DNA of 64,000 bases from contig JADKAL010000014.1 of the NCBI GenBank assembly GCA_016715325.1, forward strand, positions 558,001 through 622,000. The letters run 5' to 3'. How positions within the stretch are numbered: position 1 is the stretch's first letter; every line of letters starts with the position of its first letter. Both the position numbers and the translations under genes were made by a program. The DNA is from Methylococcaceae bacterium. Its GTDB lineage: Bacteria > Pseudomonadota > Gammaproteobacteria > Methylococcales > Methylomonadaceae. Shown in pieces: positions 1 through 7,725 of this stretch. The notes below the pieces were generated by a model that saw only the letters and a program-made list of their open reading frames with translations, made no database searches and was not told where the DNA came from.

Positions 1-2
1 GG

Positions 3-794
3 ATGCAAACCGGGGGCGGTATTATCGATATTACCCACAGCGGCTTGGCGGGCGAACTTGAATTAAAACAACGTTTTCCGGATCGTTCTTTTGTTCGAAT
101 GCTTCGCGCGCAAGGCGTTCAGAAACCGTTGGTTATCGATACTGCATGGCTTGCGGTAGGGCATATCGACGAAATAGTTGCTTTCGTGCCTGCGGATACT
201 GAACGCGGATGGAAAGTGGTGGTTGCCGACCCAATAGGGGCTTGGTCGCTTTTGACCGATATGGCGAACGAGGGGCTTGGCGCAACCAAATTTCTATCGA
301 AATTGGAACCTTGGGCCCCCGGCCTTGTGCCGGAAGAACTGGAAAAAACGGTTGACGATGTGCTAAACACGAATCGATTGAACCGCGTGCAGAAAGTTGC
401 TAACGCCAAGATTGCGGTCGTTATTCGAACGTTAAAGACGGAAACCGGAATCCGCGATTCGGATATTATTAAAGTGCCGGTATTATTCGATTCCAGCTAC
501 TTTAATCCGAGAAGCTTTACTGCATTGACGCCTAATGCTGCGAATTTAGTCGTTCTCGACAAAAACGCAGTTGCTATAGCGAAACAGCACGGCCCTCTTG
601 TGGATGGCGTCGATATTTTTGAATCGGCTATTAATCAGGCCTTAAACACCTCAGGTTTGAAAGTACGCTGGGTAGAAGATTACGTGCAAGCGCACGGCGG
701 ATCGGGTGAAATTCATTGCCAAAGCAATGTGCTGCGTGAGCCGGGACGCTTATCGCGCTGGTGGGAGCCAAGATCATCGGATCGGCATCATTGA
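3..794 (+). CDS. Protein-arginine deiminase (PAD) family, C-terminal part, 5' end outside window
   Basis: The visible 263 residues match the C-terminal catalytic half of protein-arginine deiminases, which convert peptidyl-arginine to citrulline. The His-x-Asp catalytic pair is in AVGHIDEIVAFVP (about residues 51-63), and the nucleophilic Cys lies in the terminal motif GEIHCQSN (about residue 239), followed by the family's WW dipeptide. The first ATG at position 3 is probably internal, because the family needs an upstream part of this domain carrying the first catalytic Asp; the reading frame is open to the window edge. The stop codon TGA falls inside the left end of a dispersed palindromic repeat (TGATTCGGCC), so the last residues after the WW motif may have been set by that insertion. 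PADs are best known from vertebrates and scattered bacteria. The fold assignment is firm; the substrate is unknown. Confidence 0.85.
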   Translation: MQTGGGIIDITHSGLAGELELKQRFPDRSFVRMLRAQGVQKPLVIDTAWLAVGHIDEIVAFVPADTERGWKVVVADPIGAWSLLTDMANEGLGATKFLSKLEPWAPGLVPEELEKTVDDVLNTNRLNRVQKVANAKIAVVIRTLKTETGIRDSDIIKVPVLFDSSYFNPRSFTALTPNAANLVVLDKNAVAIAKQHGPLVDGVDIFESAINQALNTSGLKVRWVEDYVQAHGGSGEIHCQSNVLREPGRLSRWWEPRSSDRHH

Positions 795-920
795 TTCGGC
801 CCCGTCAAGTCCTAACTTCCGTTCGTCTTGAGTCTGTCGAAAGGCGGTTTGCGCTTCGACTCGCCCAGTATTTATGCTTTAGGGTACGAACGGTTCAGAC
901 TTTATAAGGCCGAATCAATA
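790..920. repeat. Dispersed palindromic element, copy A
   Basis: Copy of a family bounded by TTGATTCGGCC and GGCCGAATCAATA. Its two arms (CGTTCGTCTTGAGTCTGTCG and the inverse around GTACGAACGGTTCAG) are imperfect reverse complements, so the whole unit could fold as one long hairpin. It overlaps the stop codon of the deiminase gene. Related copies lie at 2739-2854, 18889-19003, 27394-27542 and 59394-59509. Confidence 0.75.
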
Positions 921-989
921 AAACTTCAAAAAACGCTCCAAGTCTTGGAGATTTGAAGTGTGCAACTGTAGCGATTATTCGACATAAGC

Positions 990-2588
990 CTAAAATCCGG
1001 CTTCAAACGCCCCGCTATCGCAATTCGTCCCGACCGGGTTGGGTCGAATTACACCGCGCTGATCGGTTACCGGACAGCCGGTTGCCAGTCGGCTGGCGGG
1101 GCTGCCTGGAAGCAAGGCGCGGGTTGGCGTTAATCCGCCGTTATTAGCCAAAGGACCTAAGATCGGATCGGCAATCAAGATTCCGGCCGTACAAGGGGTG
1201 TCGATCGGTTTGGGAAATTGCAGATTACGGCCGCCGTTCGTCATCGGCTCGAAACAATTGTGTTTAACATTCCAATTATTACCGCCGTTCATCGCTATAT
1301 TATTAGCAAGAATGCTGTTTTTTAACGTCACGTTCAAACCGCCGGATATGCCGCCGGCTTGCCAATTGGCCGTGTTATTTGCAACCGTGATATTGGTCAG
1401 AAAGGCTTTCGAGGTGCGTTGTACGAAAATACCTGCACCTAATGCAGTTGCTCCCTTTACCGTGTTATTCGAGATCGTGCTGTTCATGACGGAAAGCTTG
1501 CCGTTCTCGGCCTGAGCAATCCCGCCGCCCACACTCATGAGAGCCGTATTATCTGAAAACGTGCTTCGGCTGATGACGGCGCCTTTCGGATGTCTGGCGA
1601 CAAATAAACCGCCGCCGATTTTTGTGGCGGAATTGCCTTTTACAACCGTGTTTACAATAGTAAGCGTCGTATTATTCTTATTGATAACCCACTGACCGCC
1701 GATTTTAGGGTCGCCGGTACTCCAAATTGCGCCGCCTTGACCGTTTACGCCGCCGATACCATCAGAATTGCCGGTAAACACGCTATCCGTTATCGCAGTT
1801 GTGTTGTTATTCAAAATGTTGTTAAACACTGCACCGCCGTAGTTGGACGCCGTATTACCGGTAAAGGTGCTACTACGGATGATGATTTTTCCGTTGTCGG
1901 TTTTGCCGCCGTCGATATGAATTGCGCCGCCGTCGCCTAAGGTAGGATCGATGGCCTTGTTGTTGGTAAAGGTGCTGCCGGTTACGGTTAAATTGCTTTG
2001 AACCACTCTGATTGCACCGCCGACCCCGGCTTTATTACCGGTAAAAGTCGATTTATCTACATTCACCGCGCCTGCGCTGCTGAAAATCGCGCCGCCGCCT
2101 GCTTCGCCGGTAATAGTGGAAACATTATTCAAAAAATTGCAGTGGTTAATATTTAAAACGGTGTTTTGGTACATGCCGCCGTGAACCGCACCGCCTTGGC
2201 CGGTAGTCAATCCGTTCATTACAGTAAGATTATTCAACGTAAAATGAACGCCGGGCTTCACGGAAAACAAGCGTGTCGAGTTGCCGCCGCTCAGTGAAAT
2301 AAGATTGCCGCCATCGATAGTCGTATCGGCGGTAATGATTTTTTCATTGCCGAATAGGATGGTTTTCGCAGCGCTACCGCAATTAAAGGTAACGGTGCCG
2401 CCGCCGGATAATGCCGTAATCAACGCCGCATCGGTGCAGCTTGCCGGACTACCGTTACCAACGATGCCCGCAGCAAAGCTTAAATGGCTTCCGTTTAATA
2501 GTGCGATGGCTAAGAGTGACGAAACGCCGAAACGAAGGAACGAATGAATGCTCTGCTTAGATAATGATAGGCTTGGAATGTATTTCAT
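990..2588 (-). CDS. Secreted right-handed beta-helix protein with choice-of-anchor Q end
   Basis: A 532-residue protein with an N-terminal signal peptide (basic start, hydrophobic run about residues 20-40 ending in SFAAG). The body is built of repeated short units of the kind N-x-G-G-A-I-x(n)-V-x-x-S-T-F-x-x-N-x-A, typical of the polymorphic-membrane-protein and parallel beta-helix class. The C-terminal 50 residues (TPTRALLPGSPA, then DQRGVIRPNPVG and CDSGAFE) match the choice-of-anchor Q domain. It is probably exported and sits on or leaves the cell surface; adhesion or polysaccharide binding is possible but not shown. It is transcribed toward the deiminase gene and stands alone between two repeat copies. 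The start is supported by the signal peptide and a GAAAGAG stretch upstream. Confidence 0.8.
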   Translation of the reverse strand: MKYIPSLSLSKQSIHSFLRFGVSSLLAIALLNGSHLSFAAGIVGNGSPASCTDAALITALSGGGTVTFNCGSAAKTILFGNEKIITADTTIDGGNLISLSGGNSTRLFSVKPGVHFTLNNLTVMNGLTTGQGGAVHGGMYQNTVLNINHCNFLNNVSTITGEAGGGAIFSSAGAVNVDKSTFTGNKAGVGGAIRVVQSNLTVTGSTFTNNKAIDPTLGDGGAIHIDGGKTDNGKIIIRSSTFTGNTASNYGGAVFNNILNNNTTAITDSVFTGNSDGIGGVNGQGGAIWSTGDPKIGGQWVINKNNTTLTIVNTVVKGNSATKIGGGLFVARHPKGAVISRSTFSDNTALMSVGGGIAQAENGKLSVMNSTISNNTVKGATALGAGIFVQRTSKAFLTNITVANNTANWQAGGISGGLNVTLKNSILANNIAMNGGNNWNVKHNCFEPMTNGGRNLQFPKPIDTPCTAGILIADPILGPLANNGGLTPTRALLPGSPASRLATGCPVTDQRGVIRPNPVGTNCDSGAFEAGF

Positions 2589-2738
2589 GAAATTTCTCTT
2601 TCAAGGACGGGTAAGCTTAAATACTAGTAGAAGTTTTTTAATGCGGGGTGATATTGATTTTTAACACGACTATAGAACCGACGGATTAAGGGAGGATTAA
2701 ACTAGAAATTAATAGATATTCGGGGCCAAAACGCTATT

Positions 2739-2854
2739 TATAGATTCGGCACTGAGAAGTCATAACTCCCGTTCGCCTTGAACCTATCGAAAGGCACTAT
2801 GTGCTTCGACTTGCTCAGCACGAACGGTTCAGATTTTAAAAGGCCGAATCAATA
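2739..2854. repeat. Dispersed palindromic element, copy B
   Basis: A 116-bp unit from TATAGATTCGGC to AGGCCGAATCAATA, the cleanest copy in the window. It occupies most of the 368-bp gap between the beta-helix gene and htpG; the rest of the gap holds the htpG promoter. Confidence 0.8.
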
Positions 2855-2890
2855 AGAATTCACCGGCTAGCGCAGTAAATAAAATTCGAT

Positions 2891-2918
2891 CTTGAAATAA
2901 TAAAATTCGCCCCTACAT
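2891..2918 (+). promoter_or_regulatory. Heat-shock (sigma32-like) promoter of htpG
   Basis: CTTGAA at 2891-2896, 13 bp, then CCCCTA at 2910-2915, close to the sigma32 consensus CTTGAA-N13-15-CCCCAT. It lies about 40 bp upstream of htpG, a classic member of the heat-shock regulon. Seen in sequence; regulation is inferred. Confidence 0.6.
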
Positions 2919-2956
2919 CATACGCAGTTAAGTTCAACAATCTTAGGAACAGGAAA

Positions 2957-4915
2957 ATGACTGTCGAAGCAAAAAAGCAAACCCTTGGTTTTGAAACCGA
3001 AGTTAAACATCTCTTACATTTGATGATTCACTCCTTGTACAGCAACAAGGAAATATTTCTACGGGAGCTGATTTCGAACGCTTCCGATGCCGCCGATAAG
3101 CTAAGGTTCGAAGCTTTATCGAACGACGGCTTGTACGAAGGCGACAGCGAATTGAAGATTCGTCTGGCTTTCGATAAAGACGCACGCACCATTACCATTA
3201 CCGACAACGGTATCGGTATGAGCCGTGAAGAAGTACAAGAGCACATCGGAACGATCGCCAAATCCGGCACTAAGCAGTTTTTCGAGAAATTGACCGGCGA
3301 ACAAGCAAAAGATAGCGAATTAATCGGGCAATTCGGTGTCGGCTTCTATTCATCATTTATCGTCGCCGATAAAGTCACCTTAACCACACGGAAAGCAGGC
3401 GCAAGCAAAGATGAAGCGGCACGCTGGGAATCGAGCGGCGAGGGCGAATACACACTTGAAACCGTCACCAAAGAACAGCGCGGTACGGAAATCGTCTTAC
3501 ACTTAAAAGAATCCGAAGAAGAATTTTTGGACAGCTACCGTTTGCGCGGCATTGTACGCAAATTCTCCGACCATATATCCATTCCGATTGTCATGACCAA
3601 AGAAGTCATGCCTTCTTATGATGAAGAAGAAAAGGAAGGCGAAGAAGCAGAAGCAGAATCCAAAGAAGTTACGCCGCCAGCTCTCGAAGATGAAACCATT
3701 AATAGTGCCTCGGCCTTATGGACGAAAGCCCGTCAGGACATCAAAGACGAGGATTACAACGAATTCTACAAACATGTCTCGCATGATTGGCAGGAGCCGC
3801 TCGTTCATGTGCATAGCAAAGTCGAAGGCACCAACGAATTTACCTTATTGCTCTACGTACCGAGCCACGCGCCGTTCGATCTTTGGGATAGAAACACCAA
3901 ACACGGTGTAAAACTATACGTCCGTAAAATATTCATCATGGACGATGCGGAACAGTTGATGCCGCGTTATCTGCGTTTTATTCGCGGTATCGTCGATGCC
4001 AGTTCGTTGCCGTTGAACGTATCGCGCGAAATCTTGCAGCAAAGTAAGCAATTGAGCACCATCAAATCCGGCGCGGTCAAGAAAGTTCTCGGCATGTTGG
4101 AAGGTATCGCTAAGAACGAGCCGGAAAAATATGAAAAATTCTGGGCGGAATTCGGTCAAGTCATGAAGGAAGGCCCGATTGAAGATCATGCGAACAAAGA
4201 GCGTATAGCTAAGCTCTTACGATTTGCCTCGACCAAAGCCGATACCGATAAGCAGGAAGTGACGCTGGAAGAATACGTTAGCCGGATGCAGGAAGGTCAG
4301 GACAAGATTTATTACGTCACCGCCGAAAGCTTTGCCGCCGCTAAAAACAGCCCGCACTTGGAAATCTTCCGTAAGAAAGGCATCGAAGTGTTGTTGCTAT
4401 CCGACCGAATCGACGAATGGCTGATTTCCCATTTGGACGAATTCGACGGCAAACATTTGCAATCGGTCGCGAAAGGCGATCTGGATTTGAAAACGCCGGA
4501 AGACGAAGAAGCCAAAAAAGAACTGGAAGAAACCGCTAAAGATTTCGAATCCGTTATCAAGCAAATCAAAGACGTATTGGGCGATAAAGTCAGCGAAGTT
4601 AAGTTAAGCCAACGCTTAACCGATTCACCGGCTTGTTTAGTTGCCGATGTTTACGGCATGAGCCTCAACATGGAGCGCATCATGAAAGATGCTGGACAAA
4701 ACATGGGCTTCGGCATGGCCAAAAAACCGATATTCGAGCTCAACCCCAACCATGCCTTAGTGGCGCGGTTAAAAGAGGAACAAGACGATGCCCGCTTTGC
4801 CGATCTGGCTAACATCCTGTTCGACCAAGCTATCTTAGCCGAAGGCGGTCAGTTGGAAGACCCGTCGGCGTTTGTGCATAAGTTGAATGGGTTGTTGCAG
4901 GGGTTGTTGAAGTAA
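2957..4915 (+). CDS. htpG: Chaperone protein HtpG (Hsp90)
   Basis: A 652-residue bacterial Hsp90, a cytoplasmic ATP-dependent chaperone dimer. The GHKL ATPase domain is clear: [14 protein letters not shown] near residue 40, the DNGIGM motif near residue 84 and the [11 protein letters not shown] lid region near 125. The middle domain holds the conserved NVSREILQQ segment, and the C-terminal dimerisation domain runs to the end. It is somewhat longer than the E. coli protein (about 624), largely because of a Glu-rich charged linker at about residues 222-245 joining the N-terminal and middle domains, as in several gammaproteobacteria. The start follows an AGGAACAGGA stretch. Single-gene unit with a sigma32-like promoter. 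Confidence 0.97.
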   Translation: MTVEAKKQTLGFETEVKHLLHLMIHSLYSNKEIFLRELISNASDAADKLRFEALSNDGLYEGDSELKIRLAFDKDARTITITDNGIGMSREEVQEHIGTIAKSGTKQFFEKLTGEQAKDSELIGQFGVGFYSSFIVADKVTLTTRKAGASKDEAARWESSGEGEYTLETVTKEQRGTEIVLHLKESEEEFLDSYRLRGIVRKFSDHISIPIVMTKEVMPSYDEEEKEGEEAEAESKEVTPPALEDETINSASALWTKARQDIKDEDYNEFYKHVSHDWQEPLVHVHSKVEGTNEFTLLLYVPSHAPFDLWDRNTKHGVKLYVRKIFIMDDAEQLMPRYLRFIRGIVDASSLPLNVSREILQQSKQLSTIKSGAVKKVLGMLEGIAKNEPEKYEKFWAEFGQVMKEGPIEDHANKERIAKLLRFASTKADTDKQEVTLEEYVSRMQEGQDKIYYVTAESFAAAKNSPHLEIFRKKGIEVLLLSDRIDEWLISHLDEFDGKHLQSVAKGDLDLKTPEDEEAKKELEETAKDFESVIKQIKDVLGDKVSEVKLSQRLTDSPACLVADVYGMSLNMERIMKDAGQNMGFGMAKKPIFELNPNHALVARLKEEQDDARFADLANILFDQAILAEGGQLEDPSAFVHKLNGLLQGLLK

Positions 4916-4932
4916 AATAAATCAAAATGTTC

Positions 4933-4963
4933 CGTTCGTGGTGAGCTTGTCGAACCACGAACG
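4933..4963. repeat. REP-like hairpin downstream of htpG
   Basis: CGTTCGTGGT and ACCACGAACG form a perfect 10-bp stem around an 11-nt loop (GAGCTTGTCGA). Related hairpins occur at 28484-28515 and 31843-31870. It lies 18 bp after the htpG stop and could protect or end the transcript, but there is no T-tract. Confidence 0.7.
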
Positions 4964-5379
4964 AATTCCCATATTTTCAAAGTTACATAAGATTTACCAA
5001 AATGTCAGGTAGCACTAAAGCGCAACCTGACCTACATGGCTATATCTCGCCAATTCTTTCATTTCAGCAAGAAAAGTATCAGTTTTAAAAGGATTTAGCA
5101 GGCTGTTGATTTGAGGCCTTAGCGTTGATCCTTTAACTTGTTAAAACTTAAAACCCTACTACACTTTTTTCATCATTATCAGCAGATATTAACTGCTGCG
5201 TTGCAGGTGTGTTTGTTGTTATAAATCGGTGGAATTCAGGTGTGATATTTAGTTATAGATGTCGGTCTTTAAAGGGAAAATTTTATATGTTGACGGTATT
5301 AATAAACTGCCCGGATAAAAAATTAAGTTTTTATTTGGGGTCTAATTTTAGTTAGCTCTCAATATACAAGGCAAACGAA
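4964..5379. other. AT-rich intergenic stretch
   Basis: About 400 bp between htpG and the next gene. I see no credible ORF, RNA gene or strong promoter in it. The last 100 bp are strongly AT-rich, consistent with an upstream region for the following gene. Confidence 0.5.
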
Positions 5380-6255
5380 ATGTCTGATAAAGATACATGT
5401 GAAGTAAAAGAAGAAATTGCATACCAAACGATATCTGAATTTCTTGAGAGCACGCCGCCGAATCAGCTCATTCACATATCCGATCTCTCATTCAGGAAAC
5501 ACTCTCAGTACGTAAACTACGATGCAATGCGGACACCAGAAATACAGTTGCACTGTGAGCATGAGAACTGCAATGGCATTCGATTCTTTCGCTGTGTATC
5601 AGGAAAAGAGCAAGAGTTAAAAAGTAAAGATTACGAGTTCTTCTACGTTAGATATCGATGCTCGAATTGCCAGCGTGTTGAAAAAACGTTCTCGCTCGCA
5701 GCGAAAGTAGATGCTGAAAACAAACCACAAGGAGAGTGTTATAAATTTGGTGAACTTCCCACATTTGGCCCTCCTGTCTCTCCAAAATTAATTAAACTCA
5801 TCGGCCCAGACCGAGACGACTTCTTAAAAGGTAGACGGTGTGAGAATCAAGGATTGGGAGTTGGCGCATTCATCTATTACCGAAGAGTTGTCGAAAATCA
5901 GAAGAATCGTATTCTGGGTGAAATTATTAAGGTTTCCGAAAAAATAGGGGCAACAGCGGAAAAGATTGAGAAACTAAAATCAGCAGTAACGGAGACGCAA
6001 TTTAGTAAGGCTTTAGATATGGCCAAGGATGCAATGCCTGAGAGCCTGCTAATAAATGGCCACAGTCCCATATTGCTCTTGCATTCCGCTTTGAGCGAGG
6101 GTGTGCATGCGTTATCTGATGAACAATGCCTTGAATTGGCAGGAAGTGTTAGAGTTGTTCTAGGTGAGTTGTCTGACAGGCTTTCACAAGCTTTAAAGAA
6201 TGAAGCGGAATTGACCAAAGCTCTATCAACATTAATGAATAAAAAGAAGAGCTAA
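5380..6255 (+). CDS. Unrecognised protein with putative zinc ribbon and helical C-terminus
   Basis: A 291-residue soluble protein that I cannot assign. Residues about 64-70 (HCEHENC) and about 93-98 (RCSNCQ) supply two Cys pairs about 27 residues apart, the layout of a zinc ribbon. After it comes a GLGVGAFIYYRRVVE segment at about 165-179, reminiscent of the helix seen in DUF4145-like proteins, then a long helical, partly coiled-coil C-terminal half (about 180-291). No signal peptide or membrane segment. The gene stands alone, is richer in A+T than htpG, and is followed by REP-type repeats, which suggests an accessory gene. The start ATG follows AAGGCAAACGAA, a weak ribosome site. Confidence 0.7.
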   Translation: MSDKDTCEVKEEIAYQTISEFLESTPPNQLIHISDLSFRKHSQYVNYDAMRTPEIQLHCEHENCNGIRFFRCVSGKEQELKSKDYEFFYVRYRCSNCQRVEKTFSLAAKVDAENKPQGECYKFGELPTFGPPVSPKLIKLIGPDRDDFLKGRRCENQGLGVGAFIYYRRVVENQKNRILGEIIKVSEKIGATAEKIEKLKSAVTETQFSKALDMAKDAMPESLLINGHSPILLLHSALSEGVHALSDEQCLELAGSVRVVLGELSDRLSQALKNEAELTKALSTLMNKKKS

Positions 6256-6355
6256 CAAATGGGTCAACTAGCTCGTACATACCGTCTTATAAGCAATTAA
6301 GCAAGCGAAAAGTTAGGGTCGAACGGTTTGCCGGATTTTAAGACAGCGAAAGCTC

Positions 6356-6435
6356 GTAGGTTGGGCTGAATGAAATGAAGCCCAACACAAACGATGTCGC
6401 GAAACGTTGGGCTTCCTGTCGTCAGCCCAACCTAC
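6356..6435. repeat. BIME: two GTAG-type REP hairpins in inverted pair
   Basis: GTAGGTTGGGCT pairs with AGCCCAAC in the first hairpin, and GTTGGGCT pairs with AGCCCAACCTAC in the second, so the unit begins with GTAG and ends with CTAC. This is the layout of REP pairs mobilised by RAYT transposases. A related pair is at 29441-29522, beside such a transposase gene. Confidence 0.75.
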
Positions 6436-6514
6436 AACCAGATAAAACGCAATTCATAGCGCCGTATGTACTATTAGCGAAGCATAATCGTACGCATGAA
6501 TCATGTTTGCATTC

Positions 6515-6540
6515 CTCCGATTACGCTACGCTAATCGGAG
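6515..6540. terminator. Hairpin downstream of the Fae-like gene
   Basis: CTCCGATTA and TAATCGGAG form a perfect 9-bp stem with an 8-nt loop, located 10 bp after the stop codon of the minus-strand Fae-like gene. There is no obvious T-tract on that strand, so it may be a repeat-type palindrome rather than a true intrinsic terminator. Confidence 0.45.
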
Positions 6541-6549
6541 CTACGATAG

Positions 6550-7098
6550 CTAAATCTTCCCATCCAAGCCCATTTGGAAATATTTATGGGTAATCTTGTC
6601 CTGGTTTTCCAGTAGCCAGTCGATATCCGGTTGATTGTTCATGGCTTTGTGGATGGCGGTTGCCATTGCTTTGCGGTGAATGTCGAACAGGATTTTATGG
6701 TCTAGCTTATCATCGGTACTGACGCTGGGGTTGAGCCATACGGACACGATAATGCCCAAATCGTTGGCTTTCTCTTTCGGTATGTCGCCAGCCCGCACCG
6801 CATCCAAGACGCCGTTGGCGATGGCGGCTTGTACGGTTCCCATCAGTATATTGGTGTAGCGGGTGTTCTTGACGGTGACTTTGCTCACCATCAGTGTCAC
6901 AGGCCTGACCTGGATGTCGGTATTCAAGATGGCGAATACGCGGGTATGACCTTGGACTTGTCCGGCGGTCATGCTGGCAATCGCCGTCCCGACTGGGCCG
7001 TCCAGTTCGCCGATAATCACTTCCGGTTCTGCTGCCGTGCCGGGCGGCCCTCCGGCGACTAAGGCTTCTCCGGTACGCATGATGATTCTTTCGCTCAT
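6550..7098 (-). CDS. Formaldehyde-activating enzyme family protein (Fae paralogue)
   Basis: A 182-residue protein of the Fae family, whose founding member condenses formaldehyde with tetrahydromethanopterin in methylotrophs. The family hallmarks are an N-terminal GEALV motif (residues 10-14), a VIIG strand (27-30), PxTLMVxKVTVKN (about 67-80) and a GxVQAAIANGVxDAV helix (about 87-101). At the position where canonical Fae has its catalytic His, just before the IIG motif, this protein has Glu24-Pro25. It therefore resembles the divergent Fae2/Fae3-type homologues rather than the main enzyme, and a formaldehyde-condensing activity should not be assumed. It is also a little longer than canonical Fae (about 170). 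Monocistronic. It is one of the two clearest signs of methylotrophy in the window. Confidence 0.85.
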   Translation of the reverse strand: MSERIIMRTGEALVAGGPPGTAAEPEVIIGELDGPVGTAIASMTAGQVQGHTRVFAILNTDIQVRPVTLMVSKVTVKNTRYTNILMGTVQAAIANGVLDAVRAGDIPKEKANDLGIIVSVWLNPSVSTDDKLDHKILFDIHRKAMATAIHKAMNNQPDIDWLLENQDKITHKYFQMGLDGKI

Positions 7099-7725
7099 GA
7101 TGATGTTTCCTCTAGGCTAATAATTGAGATATTTGGGTGTAAATCGGAGCGCCTAGAATAGCATTAGTTATCTGGCATGTTGGCTAAAATTAGGATGCGT
7201 AGGTTGCAAGCGGGGCACGCCCCAACGTATTTCAGCGCTATATTATCAACCAGTGTCAGTCAAGTAGAGTGCATTCCATGCACCAAACATTTGATTATCC
7301 GATGAATAGGATAAATGGACGCTGTCTAAATAATGCTAATGGTGCTTAAAACGTACCCTACATTAAAACTTTAACACGAATGTTGTAGTGGTTAATATTC
7401 CCGCGCCTATTGCAAAAACAACTATCGATAATAAGAGAAATAAAACTGCCGATCCCGCATTGGGGTCGATAGGCAACCTGCAAAATGTGAGACCTTCGAT
7501 TACATTTATTTGAAAAATAAAACTTTTCCCGCCCATCCTTCGACACACTCAGGACGAACGGAAAAAAGTTTTTTTCAAATGAATTACCCACTCAAATTCA
7601 CAAAGAGCCAATTTTTTTGGTTAATTTATGAAATGGTAATCAAAGCCGGAGCAAAATTAGTAATGCTTATGCTAAATTTTTAACGTCAAAACTATCGTCT
7701 ATTCCGATAAATAGTTTGCGAATCC
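7099..7725. other. Intergenic region, 627 bp
   Basis: No convincing gene. It contains a degenerate REP-like hairpin near 7200-7228 (GTAGGTTG followed by GGGGCACGCCCC) and a REP-like tract near 7535-7565 (TCCTTCGACACACTCAGGAC). The only short ORFs, at 7358-7591 on the minus strand, are discussed among the rejected items. The end nearest 7099 must hold the promoter of the Fae-like gene, but I cannot place it. Confidence 0.5.

Noticed and set aside
6375..6593. A 72-codon ORF across the BIME at 6356-6435
   Set aside because: It consists of repeat sequence and runs antisense into the Fae-like gene.
7358..7591. Two overlapping short minus-strand ORFs, one with a hydrophobic end (AVLFLLLSIVVFAIGAGIL)
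   Set aside because: The hydrophobic helix could be the relic of a small membrane protein, but the two frames share no start with a ribosome site and part of the sequence is a REP-like tract. The support is too weak for a gene.
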